Assembly: GCA_002085355.1 (NCBI GenBank)
Contig: NATN01000240.1
Span: forward strand, 1-9,376
From: Candidatus Zhuqueibacterota bacterium 4484_87
GTDB taxonomy: Bacteria; Zhuqueibacterota; Zhuqueibacteria; Thermofontimicrobiales; Thermofontimicrobiaceae
Direction of reading: 5' to 3'
DNA length: 9,376 nt
Below, piece after piece: positions 1-7,206 of this stretch. The translations under genes were made by a program, and so were the position numbers. The number at the start of each line of letters is the position of its first letter. Within the stretch, counting starts at the first letter, position 1. Under the pieces are notes generated by a model. It was not told where the DNA came from. It saw only the letters and a list, made by a program, of their open reading frames with translations, and searched no databases.

Positions 1-396
1 CCGCTTGTAAGCGACAACGTCACAGCTTTTGCTTTTGACGAAGAGACGGGACGGGTTTACATCGGTTCAACAGAAGGGATATCGTGCCTGATTACACCTT
101 TTTCCAAACCAAGGGAAAATTTAAACGATGTCAAAGCCGGGCCTAATCCGTTCTTCCCGCAGAAAGATCCGGTATTTTCCATTGTCAATCTTACAGATGA
201 TGTCGATATTCGTATTATGACTGAAAATGGCGCCGTTGTCAGAACGATCTCCAAGGATGACATTTTGGGATCACAAGCATTGTGGGACGGGAAAAATGAT
301 GCAGGGAAATATGTCGCCAGCGGAATTTATCTGTTTGTTATTTTCAATAAAGAAACCGGCATAAATAAAGTCGGGAAAGTGGCAGTAATTCGCTAA
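1..396 (+). CDS. C-terminal part of a secreted beta-propeller protein with a FlgD-like Ig domain (5' end outside window)
   Basis: The frame is open from the first base to a TAA at 394-396 and shows the last 131 residues. The first ~25 residues (VTAFAFDEETGRVYIGSTEG) look like one blade of a two-component-regulator or PorZ-type beta-propeller. Residues ~47-131 look like a FlgD-like Ig domain: a PNPFFP motif at its start, then short beta strands, the W-D-G-K-N-D-A-G-K turn, a V-A-S-G-I-Y-L-F strand, and a final G-K-V-A-V-I-R. In FCB bacteria such C-terminal domains usually sit on large secreted or surface proteins and can act as sorting or anchoring modules. No catalytic residues are visible, so the function is unknown. 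It reads in the same direction as recN, 81 bases upstream of the recN ATG, with no clear terminator between. The domain type is fairly sure; the protein identity is not. Confidence 0.8.
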   Translation, partial: PLVSDNVTAFAFDEETGRVYIGSTEGISCLITPFSKPRENLNDVKAGPNPFFPQKDPVFSIVNLTDDVDIRIMTENGAVVRTISKDDILGSQALWDGKNDAGKYVASGIYLFVIFNKETGINKVGKVAVIR

Positions 397-420
397 CTGA
401 CCTAATTTCCCAAAAATCAT

Positions 421-448
421 TTGCAAAAGCATAAGGCAAATTTAAAAT
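421..448 (+). promoter_or_regulatory. possible sigma-70-type promoter for recN
   Basis: TTGCAA at 421-426 and TAAAAT at 443-448 are separated by 16 bases, matching the -35 and -10 consensus at 4/6 and 5/6 positions. The element lies 30 bases upstream of the recN ATG, which suits a short leader. The region is AT-rich, so chance matches are likely, and the organism's sigma factor preference is unknown. Confidence 0.3.
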
Positions 449-451
449 TTG
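437..451. repeat. 15-base palindrome overlapping the putative recN -10
   Basis: CAAATTT and AAATTTG form a perfect 7-bp inverted repeat around a single central A. It covers the putative -10 box 27 bases before the recN start, an operator-like placement. It does not match the LexA box of E. coli (CTGT-N8-ACAG) or of Bacillus (CGAAC-N4-GTTCG). Palindromes are common in AT-rich DNA, so this is only suggestive. Confidence 0.35.
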
Positions 452-477
452 TCGCAAAATCACCAAACGGGAGCACG

Positions 478-2202
478 ATGTTAAAGAGTTTACATGTTGA
501 AAATTTTGCTCTGATCGATAAAATTGATATTGAATTTGGCTCTGGACTGAATATAATTACCGGCGAAACAGGCGCCGGAAAATCAATTCTCATTGATGCT
601 TTGGGGTCCGCTTTGGGCGAAAAAATTCCGGCGGATGCCTTACGCAAAGGTACGCGCAAAGCAATCACTGAATGTCTTTTCAGTATCGGGCATCTGCAGC
701 ACGTGCTCGACTTTATGGAACAAAATAGCATTGACAATCCGGACAATGCGCTCATTCTTCGAAAAGAATCATCAGAAACCGGACGCAATCGTGCTTTTGT
801 GAATGACACACCTTTCCCTAATGCCACGCTCGAACAATTGGGCGAATTCCTCGTCGATCTTCACGGTCAGCATGAGCATCAGGCGCTACTCAAGGTAAAA
901 TATCACATTCAGTATCTCGATGATTTTGGCGGCTATTCATCGCTTTTGCAAAAATTCTCCGAAGAATTTCACAAATTTATCCATCTTCGCGAGGAATTGC
1001 ACCATTTGCTGGACCAAGAAAAGCAGTCACGCGAGAAGCGGGATTTGTATCAATTCCAACTCAAAGAAATCAATCAGATCGATCCTGTACCTGGCGAGGA
1101 AGAAGAACTCATTCAAGAGGAAAAACTGCTCGGTAACAGCGAGAAACGATACCAATTATCCGCTGCTGCTGCCAATGAGCTTTATGAAGCCGAAACATCC
1201 GTTTACGACCGGTTGTCGCGGATTCTGGAAATGGTAGAAGAGTTAGCTGCCATTGATCCTGAACTGGCACCCATTCGTCACGACTGTGAATCTGCGCAGG
1301 TGGCAACTCAGGAAATCGGAAAATTTCTGCAAAGTTACAGTCAGAGCATTGAAATCAACCCTGACAGGCTGAATGAGATACGCGAGCGGCTGGGCTCTTT
1401 TTCTTTGTTGAAAAGAAAATATCAGCGCAGCATTGAGGAAATTGTTCAATATAAACAGCAAATTGAACAAGAACTCCATTTGATCGAAAATCTTGATGAA
1501 GTGATCACACAAAAAAATGCGGAAATTGAACAGCAAAGGGAAATTCTATCCCATCTGTGCCTCGAATTATCGGAGAAGCGCACGCAAACTGCTAAGAAAC
1601 TGGAAAGTGTCGTGCAAGCTCATCTCGCAGAGTTGGGGATGAAAAATGCGCGCTTTAAAGTTTCCGTCACTCAGACACGGGACGAGAAAGGCGCAGCCGA
1701 GATAAATGGCGTCCGGATGCGCACTACGGAACGGGGAGTTGATCATGTAGAATTTTTTATGGCTGCCAATCCTGGCGAAGACCTTAAACCACTGATTCGT
1801 GTGGCATCCGGCGGTGAAATTTCCCGCATCATGCTGGCGTTGAAATCTTCGCTTGCCATCGCAGACAGAATTCCGGTACTCATCTTTGATGAAATTGACA
1901 TTGGCATTTCCGGCCGCATTGCTCAGTCCGTGGGCCTCGCCCTTAAAAAATTGGCGCAAACGCATCAGATTATATGCATCACTCACTTACCACAAATTGC
2001 CAGCATGGCGGACAATCATTTTGTCGTAGAAAAAACATCAACAAATGAAACAACGACCACCGGAATTCGGAAACTGTCCGCTGATGAACACATTTACGAA
2101 ATTGCAAAACTGTTGGGCGGCGAGACAGTTTCTGAAGCCCACATAAACAGTGCCCGCGAGCTGATCGAAGAAGCGCACCGCTTGGCAACTGAAACACATT
2201 GA
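478..2202 (+). CDS. recN: DNA repair protein RecN (SMC-like ATPase)
   Basis: RecN is a cytosolic SMC-like ABC ATPase that acts early at DNA double-strand breaks together with RecA. The protein is 574 residues, the usual family length. Visible motifs in order are the N-terminus L-H-V-E-N-F-A-L-I-D, Walker A G-E-T-G-A-G-K-S (29-36), the RecN-typical H-G-Q-H-E-H-Q region (~130), a long charged coiled-coil middle (~170-380), the ABC signature S-G-G-E (444-447), Walker B V-L-I-F-D-E-I-D (467-474) and the H-loop I-T-H-L-P-Q-I-A (501-508). All ATPase motifs are intact. ATG 478 is chosen because family similarity starts exactly there and G-G-G-A-G lies at 469-473. An in-frame TTG at 421 would add 19 unrelated residues and has no ribosome binding site. 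No SOS box of a known type was seen upstream. Identification is very secure. Confidence 0.97.
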   Translation: MLKSLHVENFALIDKIDIEFGSGLNIITGETGAGKSILIDALGSALGEKIPADALRKGTRKAITECLFSIGHLQHVLDFMEQNSIDNPDNALILRKESSETGRNRAFVNDTPFPNATLEQLGEFLVDLHGQHEHQALLKVKYHIQYLDDFGGYSSLLQKFSEEFHKFIHLREELHHLLDQEKQSREKRDLYQFQLKEINQIDPVPGEEEELIQEEKLLGNSEKRYQLSAAAANELYEAETSVYDRLSRILEMVEELAAIDPELAPIRHDCESAQVATQEIGKFLQSYSQSIEINPDRLNEIRERLGSFSLLKRKYQRSIEEIVQYKQQIEQELHLIENLDEVITQKNAEIEQQREILSHLCLELSEKRTQTAKKLESVVQAHLAELGMKNARFKVSVTQTRDEKGAAEINGVRMRTTERGVDHVEFFMAANPGEDLKPLIRVASGGEISRIMLALKSSLAIADRIPVLIFDEIDIGISGRIAQSVGLALKKLAQTHQIICITHLPQIASMADNHFVVEKTSTNETTTTGIRKLSADEHIYEIAKLLGGETVSEAHINSARELIEEAHRLATETH

Positions 2203-2343
2203 GACAACAAATTCACCGCAAAATACTGCTCTTTTTTCCCGCCAGATTTTTCATTTTGGCGACAAACTCTTTCTCGTTGTTTTTCAAATAGTTACAACCC
2301 TATATTTTTCTTTCGATACAAAATCATTAACATTAGACAATTT

Positions 2344-2359
2344 TGGAGCAATTTTTGCA
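2344..2359 (+). promoter_or_regulatory. candidate sigma-54 (-24/-12) promoter
   Basis: The 16-base stretch TGGAGCAATTTTTGCA keeps the hallmark GG (2345-2346) and GC (2357-2358) with exactly 10 bases between them, plus the TTGCA of the -12 element. It departs from the TGGCAC-N5-TTGCA consensus at the fourth, fifth and seventh positions. It would start transcription near 2370, about 180 bases before the first downstream start codon. No RpoN or enhancer-binding protein is encoded in the window to support use of this sigma factor. Confidence 0.3.
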
Positions 2360-2380
2360 TCCCTAACATTACAATTGGGC

Positions 2381-2408
2381 GAATTGCAACCACAGCAATT
2401 CTTGCAAC
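2381..2408. repeat. overlapping inverted and direct repeats (GAATTGC/GCAATTC; TTGCAAC twice)
   Basis: GAATTGC (2381-2387) and GCAATTC (2395-2401) form a 7-bp inverted repeat with a 7-base spacer. TTGCAAC also occurs twice, at 2384-2390 and 2402-2408, so the start points are 18 bases apart. The cluster lies just downstream of the sigma-54-like element, where an operator or RNA hairpin could sit. Function is unknown. Confidence 0.35.
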
Positions 2409-2536
2409 AATGGCAAAAGATCACAATAAGTGACAAAGTTCAAATTTTATCTCTTGTGATAGCATAATTTTTCATAAGAGCTGACAAAATTGAATTTCCG
2501 AAAAGTAAGTTAAAAAATAAATTTCTGATAAATATT

Positions 2537-2543
2537 GAGGAGA
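2537..2543 (+). promoter_or_regulatory. strong ribosome binding site before the interrupted start at 2551
   Basis: GAGGAGA lies 7 bases before ATG 2551 and is the best Shine-Dalgarno match in this part of the window. It argues that 2551 is a real translation start, although that frame closes at 2605-2607. Confidence 0.65.
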
Positions 2544-2550
2544 TATCATC

Positions 2551-2607
2551 ATGTACAACAGCAAAACACTCATCCGCTCCTCCTTTGTTTCTCTGACTTT
2601 TGAATGA
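2551..2607 (+). CDS. 18-codon leader ORF or detached N-terminus of the TPR gene
   Basis: ATG 2551 follows a strong ribosome binding site at 2537-2543, and the frame runs for 18 codons (MYNSKTLIRSSFVSLTFE) to a TGA at 2605-2607. The peptide has a charged start (K5, R9) and a short hydrophobic part (F12-F17), which resembles the beginning of an export signal but is too short for one. The TPR frame begins open at 2597, so the two frames overlap without a gap. Two readings fit. It may be a leader peptide translationally coupled to the TPR gene. Alternatively, it may be the true N-terminus of that gene, separated by an indel between about 2590 and 2620. YbgF/CpoB-type proteins normally carry a signal peptide, which favours the second reading. 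No homology can be claimed for 18 residues. Confidence 0.4.
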   Translation: MYNSKTLIRSSFVSLTFE

Positions 2608-2620
2608 AGCGGACGGCGAA

Positions 2621-3556
2621 ATGTCACAACAATCCGTTGCCGCGACAGAAAAGTCATCGGCAAATGACGGGACGCAATCATCCCAAGACATCAGCGACGA
2701 CGAACTCGGTTCGCTGCTGTCCGAAGCTAACGATGCCTTTGCCAGTAATCAATCGTCCGGGAGCAGTGGCGATACAGATGAATTGATGAAACTGCTGCAA
2801 GCAGATGAAACAACCCAACAGCAGCCATTCCCTGCGGAAAACGCCAATGGATATGCTCAGGATGTTTCCCCCAGTCAATCTCAGGATGATTTGAATCAAT
2901 TGCTTGGCGCTTCCGATTCTGAAAATCAGAATGACGGACAATCACTTGCAGCGATCAATGATGAGATCCATCATCTGGAAAATGTACTGAATGAAAAGAC
3001 GAGTTTGAAACAGCAATTGCAACAGCAAATTCAGGAGTACGACCAGCGTATTGCCCAATTGGAATCGCATTTGACATCACCAGCATCAGAGAGCAACTAT
3101 TACGCCGGACAGCAATCAACAACCGACTATGGTTACAGCGAAACAAGCAGCTCGACAAATGTGGCATTTAATTCAAATACTCCGATTGATGATTACGAAA
3201 TCACTTACAAAGATGCGCTGCAATTATTCAATGAGCACCGCTATCGTGATGCTGTCAGTCAATTTTATGCATTGCTGCAAATCAACCCACGTCATAAGTT
3301 AGCGGACAATTGCCAATACTGGATTGGCGAATGCTACTATGCGCAGGGCAAATATTATCAGGCAATTGCCGAATTTAATAAAGTCGCAGCTTTCGATGCT
3401 GCTGACAAAAAAGATGACGCCCAATTGATGCTTGGTTTGTGTTTTCTGAAAGTGGGTGAAAAAAACGCAGCCCAAACCGAATTTAACTGGCTCATCGGCG
3501 CTTTTGCCAACAGTGAATATGTCAACAAAGCTTATCACTATCTGAGACGACTGTAA
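2621..3556 (+). CDS. coiled-coil/TPR protein, YbgF/CpoB-like
   Basis: From ATG 2621 this is a 311-residue protein. Residues 1-105 are low-complexity, rich in S, Q, D and N, and probably disordered. Within them are three copies of an acidic-leucine motif: I-S-D-D-E-L-G-S-L-L (24-33), D-T-D-E-L-M-K-L-L (51-59) and S-Q-D-D-L-N-Q-L-L (87-95). Residues ~108-150 form a Q/E/L-rich coiled coil. After a second S/T/Y-rich linker, residues ~193-311 contain TPR repeats with the Y-W-I-G-E-C-Y-Y-A-Q-G-K-Y and L-G-L-C-F-L-K-V-G pattern typical of the YbgF/CpoB C-terminus. CpoB coordinates outer-membrane constriction and peptidoglycan synthesis in Gammaproteobacteria; that role is not shown here, and no tol-pal genes are nearby. 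The start is uncertain: TTG 2600 is also in frame, neither start has a good ribosome binding site, and no signal peptide is present in this frame. The fold is likely; the function is unknown. Confidence 0.8.
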   Translation: MSQQSVAATEKSSANDGTQSSQDISDDELGSLLSEANDAFASNQSSGSSGDTDELMKLLQADETTQQQPFPAENANGYAQDVSPSQSQDDLNQLLGASDSENQNDGQSLAAINDEIHHLENVLNEKTSLKQQLQQQIQEYDQRIAQLESHLTSPASESNYYAGQQSTTDYGYSETSSSTNVAFNSNTPIDDYEITYKDALQLFNEHRYRDAVSQFYALLQINPRHKLADNCQYWIGECYYAQGKYYQAIAEFNKVAAFDAADKKDDAQLMLGLCFLKVGEKNAAQTEFNWLIGAFANSEYVNKAYHYLRRL

Positions 3557-3566
3557 ATTTTTGACA

Positions 3567-3604
3567 GGGGGAGTTTAAATTTTAAAAAAAACTCCCCTTT
3601 TTTT
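3567..3604 (+). terminator. intrinsic terminator after the TPR gene
   Basis: GGGGAGTTT (3568-3576) pairs perfectly with AAACTCCCC (3589-3597) around an A/T-only loop, and seven T residues follow (3598-3604). It starts 11 bases after the TPR stop codon, so it should separate this transcript from dnaE. Confidence 0.9.
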
Positions 3605-3624
3605 CCTCAATTGCATCTTCGTAC

Positions 3625-3653
3625 TTGCTTCTTGAGTTTTTGTTTATTATATT
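3625..3653 (+). promoter_or_regulatory. possible sigma-70-type promoter for dnaE
   Basis: TTGCTT (3625-3630) and TATATT (3648-3653) have the ideal 17-base spacing, and the -10 matches at 5/6 positions. It lies just after the terminator and about 160 bases before the dnaE start. A promoter is expected in this gap because the terminator isolates dnaE, but several AT-rich alternatives exist. Confidence 0.3.
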
Positions 3654-3812
3654 AAAACCATCTAATAACTCAACGCACCTGATGTGAATTCTGCAGACAC
3701 GATTGATAAATACCGGCGTTTGTTGTTTTTTCCGCACTTGATATTTTTTCTAACGCATTGTTTCTTATTTAATTAAAACTATTCGCACTTTGAAGCAGAG
3801 GGAATACGCACC

Positions 3813-6800
3813 ATGTCAAAATTTATCCACTTGCACAACCATACAAGCTACAGTCTGTTGGACGGCGCCTGTCGAATTGACGATATCATCGAAACGTGCG
3901 AAGCCTTTGGAATGGACACTTTTGCCATTACAGACCACGGGAATATGTTCGGAGCTATCCACTTTTACCTTGCCATGAAAAAAAAGGGACTGAAACCCAT
4001 CATTGGCGCTGAAGTTTACGTGGCACCGCAGGATCGCACTTTGAAGGAAAAAACCGACAAACAGAAAGATACATCTTACCATCTCGTATTACTCGCGAAA
4101 AATTTTGAAGGATATCAGAATTTAATGGAATTAGTCTCGCGCGGATATACGGAAGGTTTCTATTACAAACCCAGAATTGACAAAACACTTCTTCGGCAGT
4201 ACTCTTCCGGGCTCATTGCTATGTCCGCGTGCATATCCGGGGAAATCGCCCGTAAAATCAGAAAAAACGACATGGAAGCTGCTGAAAAAGCAGCCTTGGA
4301 ATATAGAGGAATTTTTGGCGAAGATTTTTATCTTGAAATTCAACGCCACGGCATCGAAGAGGAAGAAAAAGTCGTTCAGGGGATGGCTGAAATCAACAGA
4401 AAGCACGGCATCCCACTGGTGGCGACAAACGATATCCATTATTTAAAAAAAGAACACGCCCGCGCCCATGAAATTTTGCTCTGCATTCAAACAGGTAAAA
4501 CGCTCAAAGACACCAACCGCATGAGATTTAACACAGATCAGGTTTATTTCAAATCACAGGAAGACCTTGATGAGATTCATTTGCCTGAATTTGAACTGCC
4601 GGCAGAATATCAGCATCTCTCCCTTGATGAATATCTGCGTCTTTTAGCCGAAGAAGGTTTGAAAAAAAGATACTCCAATATTACGCCCAAACTTGAACAG
4701 CGACTGGAACAAGAGTTAGGAATTATCAAAAAAATGGGCTATGCCGGCTATTTTTTGATTGTAAAAGATTTTATTGACCATGCGCGGGAAGAAGGCATTC
4801 CGGTGGGACCAGGACGAGGCTCGGCTGCAGGAAGTCTTGTCTCATACTGCCTGCGCATCACCAATATCGAACCCATGCAATACGATCTGCTTTTTGAGCG
4901 TTTTCTCAACCCCGACCGCGTCAGTATGCCTGATATTGACATTGATTTTTGTTATGAACGTCGCGAAGAAATTATTCAATATGTCAAAGACAAATACGGC
5001 GAAGAGAACGTGACGCAAATCATCACCTTCGGCACAATGGCGGCGCGCGGCGTCATTCGCGATGTTGCCAGAGTGCTGGACATTGAATTATCTGAAGCGG
5101 ATAAAATAGCAAAATTAATACCTCAGGGCCCCAAAATCACATTGACCAAAGCGCTTGAGGAAGTCCCGAAACTACGTGAATATGCACAAAAGGGCGGAGT
5201 ATATAAAGATCTCATTGATAATGCGCTTGTACTGGAGGGGTTGCATCGCCACGCATCTGTCCATGCTGCAGGAGTGGTCATTACGCCGGGCAAATTGACG
5301 CAATACACGCCGCTGCATAAATCCCCGCAAAAGGATACCACCACGCAATACGACGGAAAAACTCTGGAAAAAATCGGTATCCTAAAGATGGATTTCCTCG
5401 GATTGCGGAACTTGACCGTCATTCACGACACAGTGGAACAATTGAAACCGCGCGGCATAAATATTGACCCGGACAGTATTCCACTGGACGACAAAGAGAC
5501 GCTGAAGCTTTTTGGCAGAGGCGAAACTGTCGGTGTCTTCCAATTTGAAAGTTCGGGTATGCGCAATTCTCTCATGCAACTGCAACCGCAAAACATCGGC
5601 GATCTGATTGCAATGAACGCGCTGTATCGCCCGGGGCCAATGGATCATATCCCGGATTTCATTAACCGCCGCCATGGAAGAACGCCCATTACCTTTGCGC
5701 ATCCCAAATTGGAACCAATCCTGAAAGAAACCTACGGCATCATTGTTTATCAGGAACAGGTCATGCGCGTCGCCAGTGAATTGGCTGGCTTTTCCATGGC
5801 AAAAGCTGATGAATTGCGCCGCGCCATGGGAAAGAAAATCAAATCAGCGATTGAAAGTCTTAAAGTTGAATTTATTGATGGCGCGGTAAAAAATGGCGTC
5901 GCTGCAGCAGATGCCAGTAAAATTTATGATTTGATTGAAAAATTCGCTGAATATGGGTTTAATAAATCACACGCTGCTGGCTATTCTGTGCTTGCCTTCC
6001 AGACTGCCTACTTAAAAACGCACTATCCCGCTGAATTTATGGCAGCTAACTTGACCAGTGAAATGAACAGTTCCGATCGCGTCGTCATTCTCATAGAAGA
6101 ATGCAAACGCATGGGATTGGAGGTCCTTCCGCCGGACATTAACTTCAGCGATTTAAAATTCACTGTGGAAAACGGGAAAATTCGTTTCGGCTTGCTTGCT
6201 ATTAAAAATGTCGGGAAAAACGCCATTAAGTCAATCATAGAAACCAGAAAAGAAAATGGCACCTTCAAAACGATCTTCGAGCTTTGCGAGTATGTGGATT
6301 TGCGACAAGTGAACAAAAAAGTGCTCGAAAGTCTGGCACAAGCGGGCGCGATGGACTCTCTCGAAGGCAACCGACATCAGCTTTTTCTGTCCGTGGACAC
6401 CGCGATTCACTATGGGCAGCAAAGATCTGTACAGCGTGCAAAAGGGCAGACGAGCATCTTTGGTGCAAATCCTGAAACGCAGCACATGGACGTTCCGCCA
6501 CTCCCTGCGGTTTCGGAATGGCCGGAACGGGAAAAATTAAACTACGAAAGATCTGTCCTGGGATTTTATCTGTCCGGTCATCCTCTTTCTCAGTACGCAT
6601 TTGTCATTAAGCTTTTTTCATGTAATAACTTGAATGAGCTTAATTCTCTGGACAATGAAATGCCTGTGCGCATTGGCGCCCGTGTGATTAATGTAAAACA
6701 GTACATTACTAAAAATAAAAAGCCAATGGCATTTGTCTCCGTTGAAGATTTGACGGAATCGGGAGAGGTGATTGTTTTCCCTGAAGCTTATGACAAATTC

Positions 6801-7160
6801 AGAGATTTTCTTCAGGAAGATCAACTAATCTTTATCATCGGACAAATATCAAAGCGGGAAGAGGACGAAACTGCAAAAATCATTTGCAGGCAGGTCATCC
6901 CGTTTGATCAAGTCTGGAATCGGCTGGGAGAAAGTTTGCATATCCGCATTAATGAAGAGCAAGTATCCAGAGAAAAAATTTTCAACATCAAAAACTTGCT
7001 GATGCAATCACAGGGAAAAATCCCGGTATATCTTGACGTACGTACACAAAAAAATGGTACTTATACTTTGCGCTCGCGCAGAATTTTCACTCAACTGACG
7101 CTGGATCTGGCACAAAAATTGTCCGAACAGGTTGGTAAAGATAATATCTGGGTCGAATAA
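3813..7160 (+). CDS. dnaE: DNA polymerase III alpha subunit DnaE
   Basis: This is the catalytic subunit of the replicative DNA polymerase. It is 1115 residues, within the DnaE range. The N-terminal PHP domain (~1-210) starts with H-L-H-N-H-T-S-Y-S-L-L-D-G and keeps nine candidate metal ligands: H8, H10, D17, H42, E67, H90, C140, D207 and H209. The C-family palm shows G-P-G-R-G-S-A-A-G-S, the catalytic P-D-I-D-I-D-F (aspartates 374, 376, 378) and D527 in K-M-D-F-L-G-L-R. Finger motifs include F-Q-F-E-S-S-G-M, Y-R-P-G-P-M, V-Y-Q-E-Q-V-M and F-N-K-S-H-A-A-G-Y. A helix-hairpin-helix region (~817-850) precedes Q-T-S-I-F (879-883), a likely beta-clamp binding motif. An OB fold (~950-1040) and a short C-terminal domain end the protein. 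AGAGGGA at 3797-3803 supports ATG 3813. No intein, frameshift or missing catalytic residue was seen. Confidence 0.98.
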   Translation: MSKFIHLHNHTSYSLLDGACRIDDIIETCEAFGMDTFAITDHGNMFGAIHFYLAMKKKGLKPIIGAEVYVAPQDRTLKEKTDKQKDTSYHLVLLAKNFEGYQNLMELVSRGYTEGFYYKPRIDKTLLRQYSSGLIAMSACISGEIARKIRKNDMEAAEKAALEYRGIFGEDFYLEIQRHGIEEEEKVVQGMAEINRKHGIPLVATNDIHYLKKEHARAHEILLCIQTGKTLKDTNRMRFNTDQVYFKSQEDLDEIHLPEFELPAEYQHLSLDEYLRLLAEEGLKKRYSNITPKLEQRLEQELGIIKKMGYAGYFLIVKDFIDHAREEGIPVGPGRGSAAGSLVSYCLRITNIEPMQYDLLFERFLNPDRVSMPDIDIDFCYERREEIIQYVKDKYGEENVTQIITFGTMAARGVIRDVARVLDIELSEADKIAKLIPQGPKITLTKALEEVPKLREYAQKGGVYKDLIDNALVLEGLHRHASVHAAGVVITPGKLTQYTPLHKSPQKDTTTQYDGKTLEKIGILKMDFLGLRNLTVIHDTVEQLKPRGINIDPDSIPLDDKETLKLFGRGETVGVFQFESSGMRNSLMQLQPQNIGDLIAMNALYRPGPMDHIPDFINRRHGRTPITFAHPKLEPILKETYGIIVYQEQVMRVASELAGFSMAKADELRRAMGKKIKSAIESLKVEFIDGAVKNGVAAADASKIYDLIEKFAEYGFNKSHAAGYSVLAFQTAYLKTHYPAEFMAANLTSEMNSSDRVVILIEECKRMGLEVLPPDINFSDLKFTVENGKIRFGLLAIKNVGKNAIKSIIETRKENGTFKTIFELCEYVDLRQVNKKVLESLAQAGAMDSLEGNRHQLFLSVDTAIHYGQQRSVQRAKGQTSIFGANPETQHMDVPPLPAVSEWPEREKLNYERSVLGFYLSGHPLSQYAFVIKLFSCNNLNELNSLDNEMPVRIGARVINVKQYITKNKKPMAFVSVEDLTESGEVIVFPEAYDKFRDFLQEDQLIFIIGQISKREEDETAKIICRQVIPFDQVWNRLGESLHIRINEEQVSREKIFNIKNLLMQSQGKIPVYLDVRTQKNGTYTLRSRRIFTQLTLDLAQKLSEQVGKDNIWVE

Positions 7161-7175
7161 TGCACCCAGGTATTA
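7142..7175 (+). other. 12-bp stem-loop straddling the dnaE stop codon
   Basis: TAATATCTGGGT (7142-7153) pairs with ACCCAGGTATTA (7164-7175) with a single G-U wobble, leaving a 10-base loop that contains the TAA stop (7158-7160). No T-run follows, so it is not a classical intrinsic terminator. It could stabilise the mRNA 3' end or give U-independent termination. A smaller hairpin follows at 7192-7206. Confidence 0.55.
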
Positions 7176-7191
7176 GAGCATAATTTACCTT

Positions 7192-7206
7192 CGGGAATCG
7201 CTCCCG
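7192..7206 (+). other. small stem-loop between dnaE and the Yip1-family gene
   Basis: CGGGA (7192-7196) and TCCCG (7202-7206) form a 5-bp stem with a 5-base loop and a flanking T-G wobble pair (7191, 7207). No T-run follows. It forms a tandem with the hairpin over the dnaE stop. Confidence 0.35.

Larger units (their letters stand above)
2203..2550. other. recN-TPR intergenic region, AT-rich, about 350 bases
   Basis: No coding frame in this stretch looks real. It contains a weak sigma-70-like candidate (TTGTTT at 2277-2282, 18-base spacer, TATATT at 2301-2306), a sigma-54-like element at 2344-2359, a cluster of short direct and inverted repeats at 2328-2408, and a Shine-Dalgarno sequence at 2537-2543. 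I see no convincing intrinsic terminator for recN. The unusual length and clustering of signals suggest a regulated promoter region for the downstream TPR gene. Confidence 0.5.

Noticed and set aside
421..477. TTG at 421 as an upstream recN start
   Set aside because: It would add 19 residues not seen in the family and has no Shine-Dalgarno sequence; ATG 478 matches the conserved RecN N-terminus.
417..827. 136-residue minus-strand ORF overlapping the recN start
   Set aside because: It lies antisense to the Walker A region of recN, has no ribosome binding site or recognisable domain, and is a shadow of the real gene.
1567..1986. 139-residue minus-strand ORF inside recN
   Set aside because: It is antisense to the signature and Walker B region of recN, whose conserved motifs prove the coding strand.
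2203..2300. A terminator directly after recN
   Set aside because: I looked for a hairpin plus T-run and found only unpaired T-rich stretches.
2604..2786. 60-codon plus-strand ORF starting with an ATGA overlap at the leader stop
   Set aside because: It is out of frame with the TPR protein, has no domain-like sequence, and covers the low-complexity part of the TPR gene. The ATGA overlap looks coincidental.
3790..3978. 62-codon plus-strand ORF across the dnaE start
   Set aside because: It overlaps the PHP domain of dnaE in another frame and shows no protein-like features.
6265..6600. Overlapping ORFs on both strands within the dnaE 3' half
   Set aside because: They are antisense or alternate-frame shadows of a continuous, well-conserved DnaE frame, with no ribosome binding sites.
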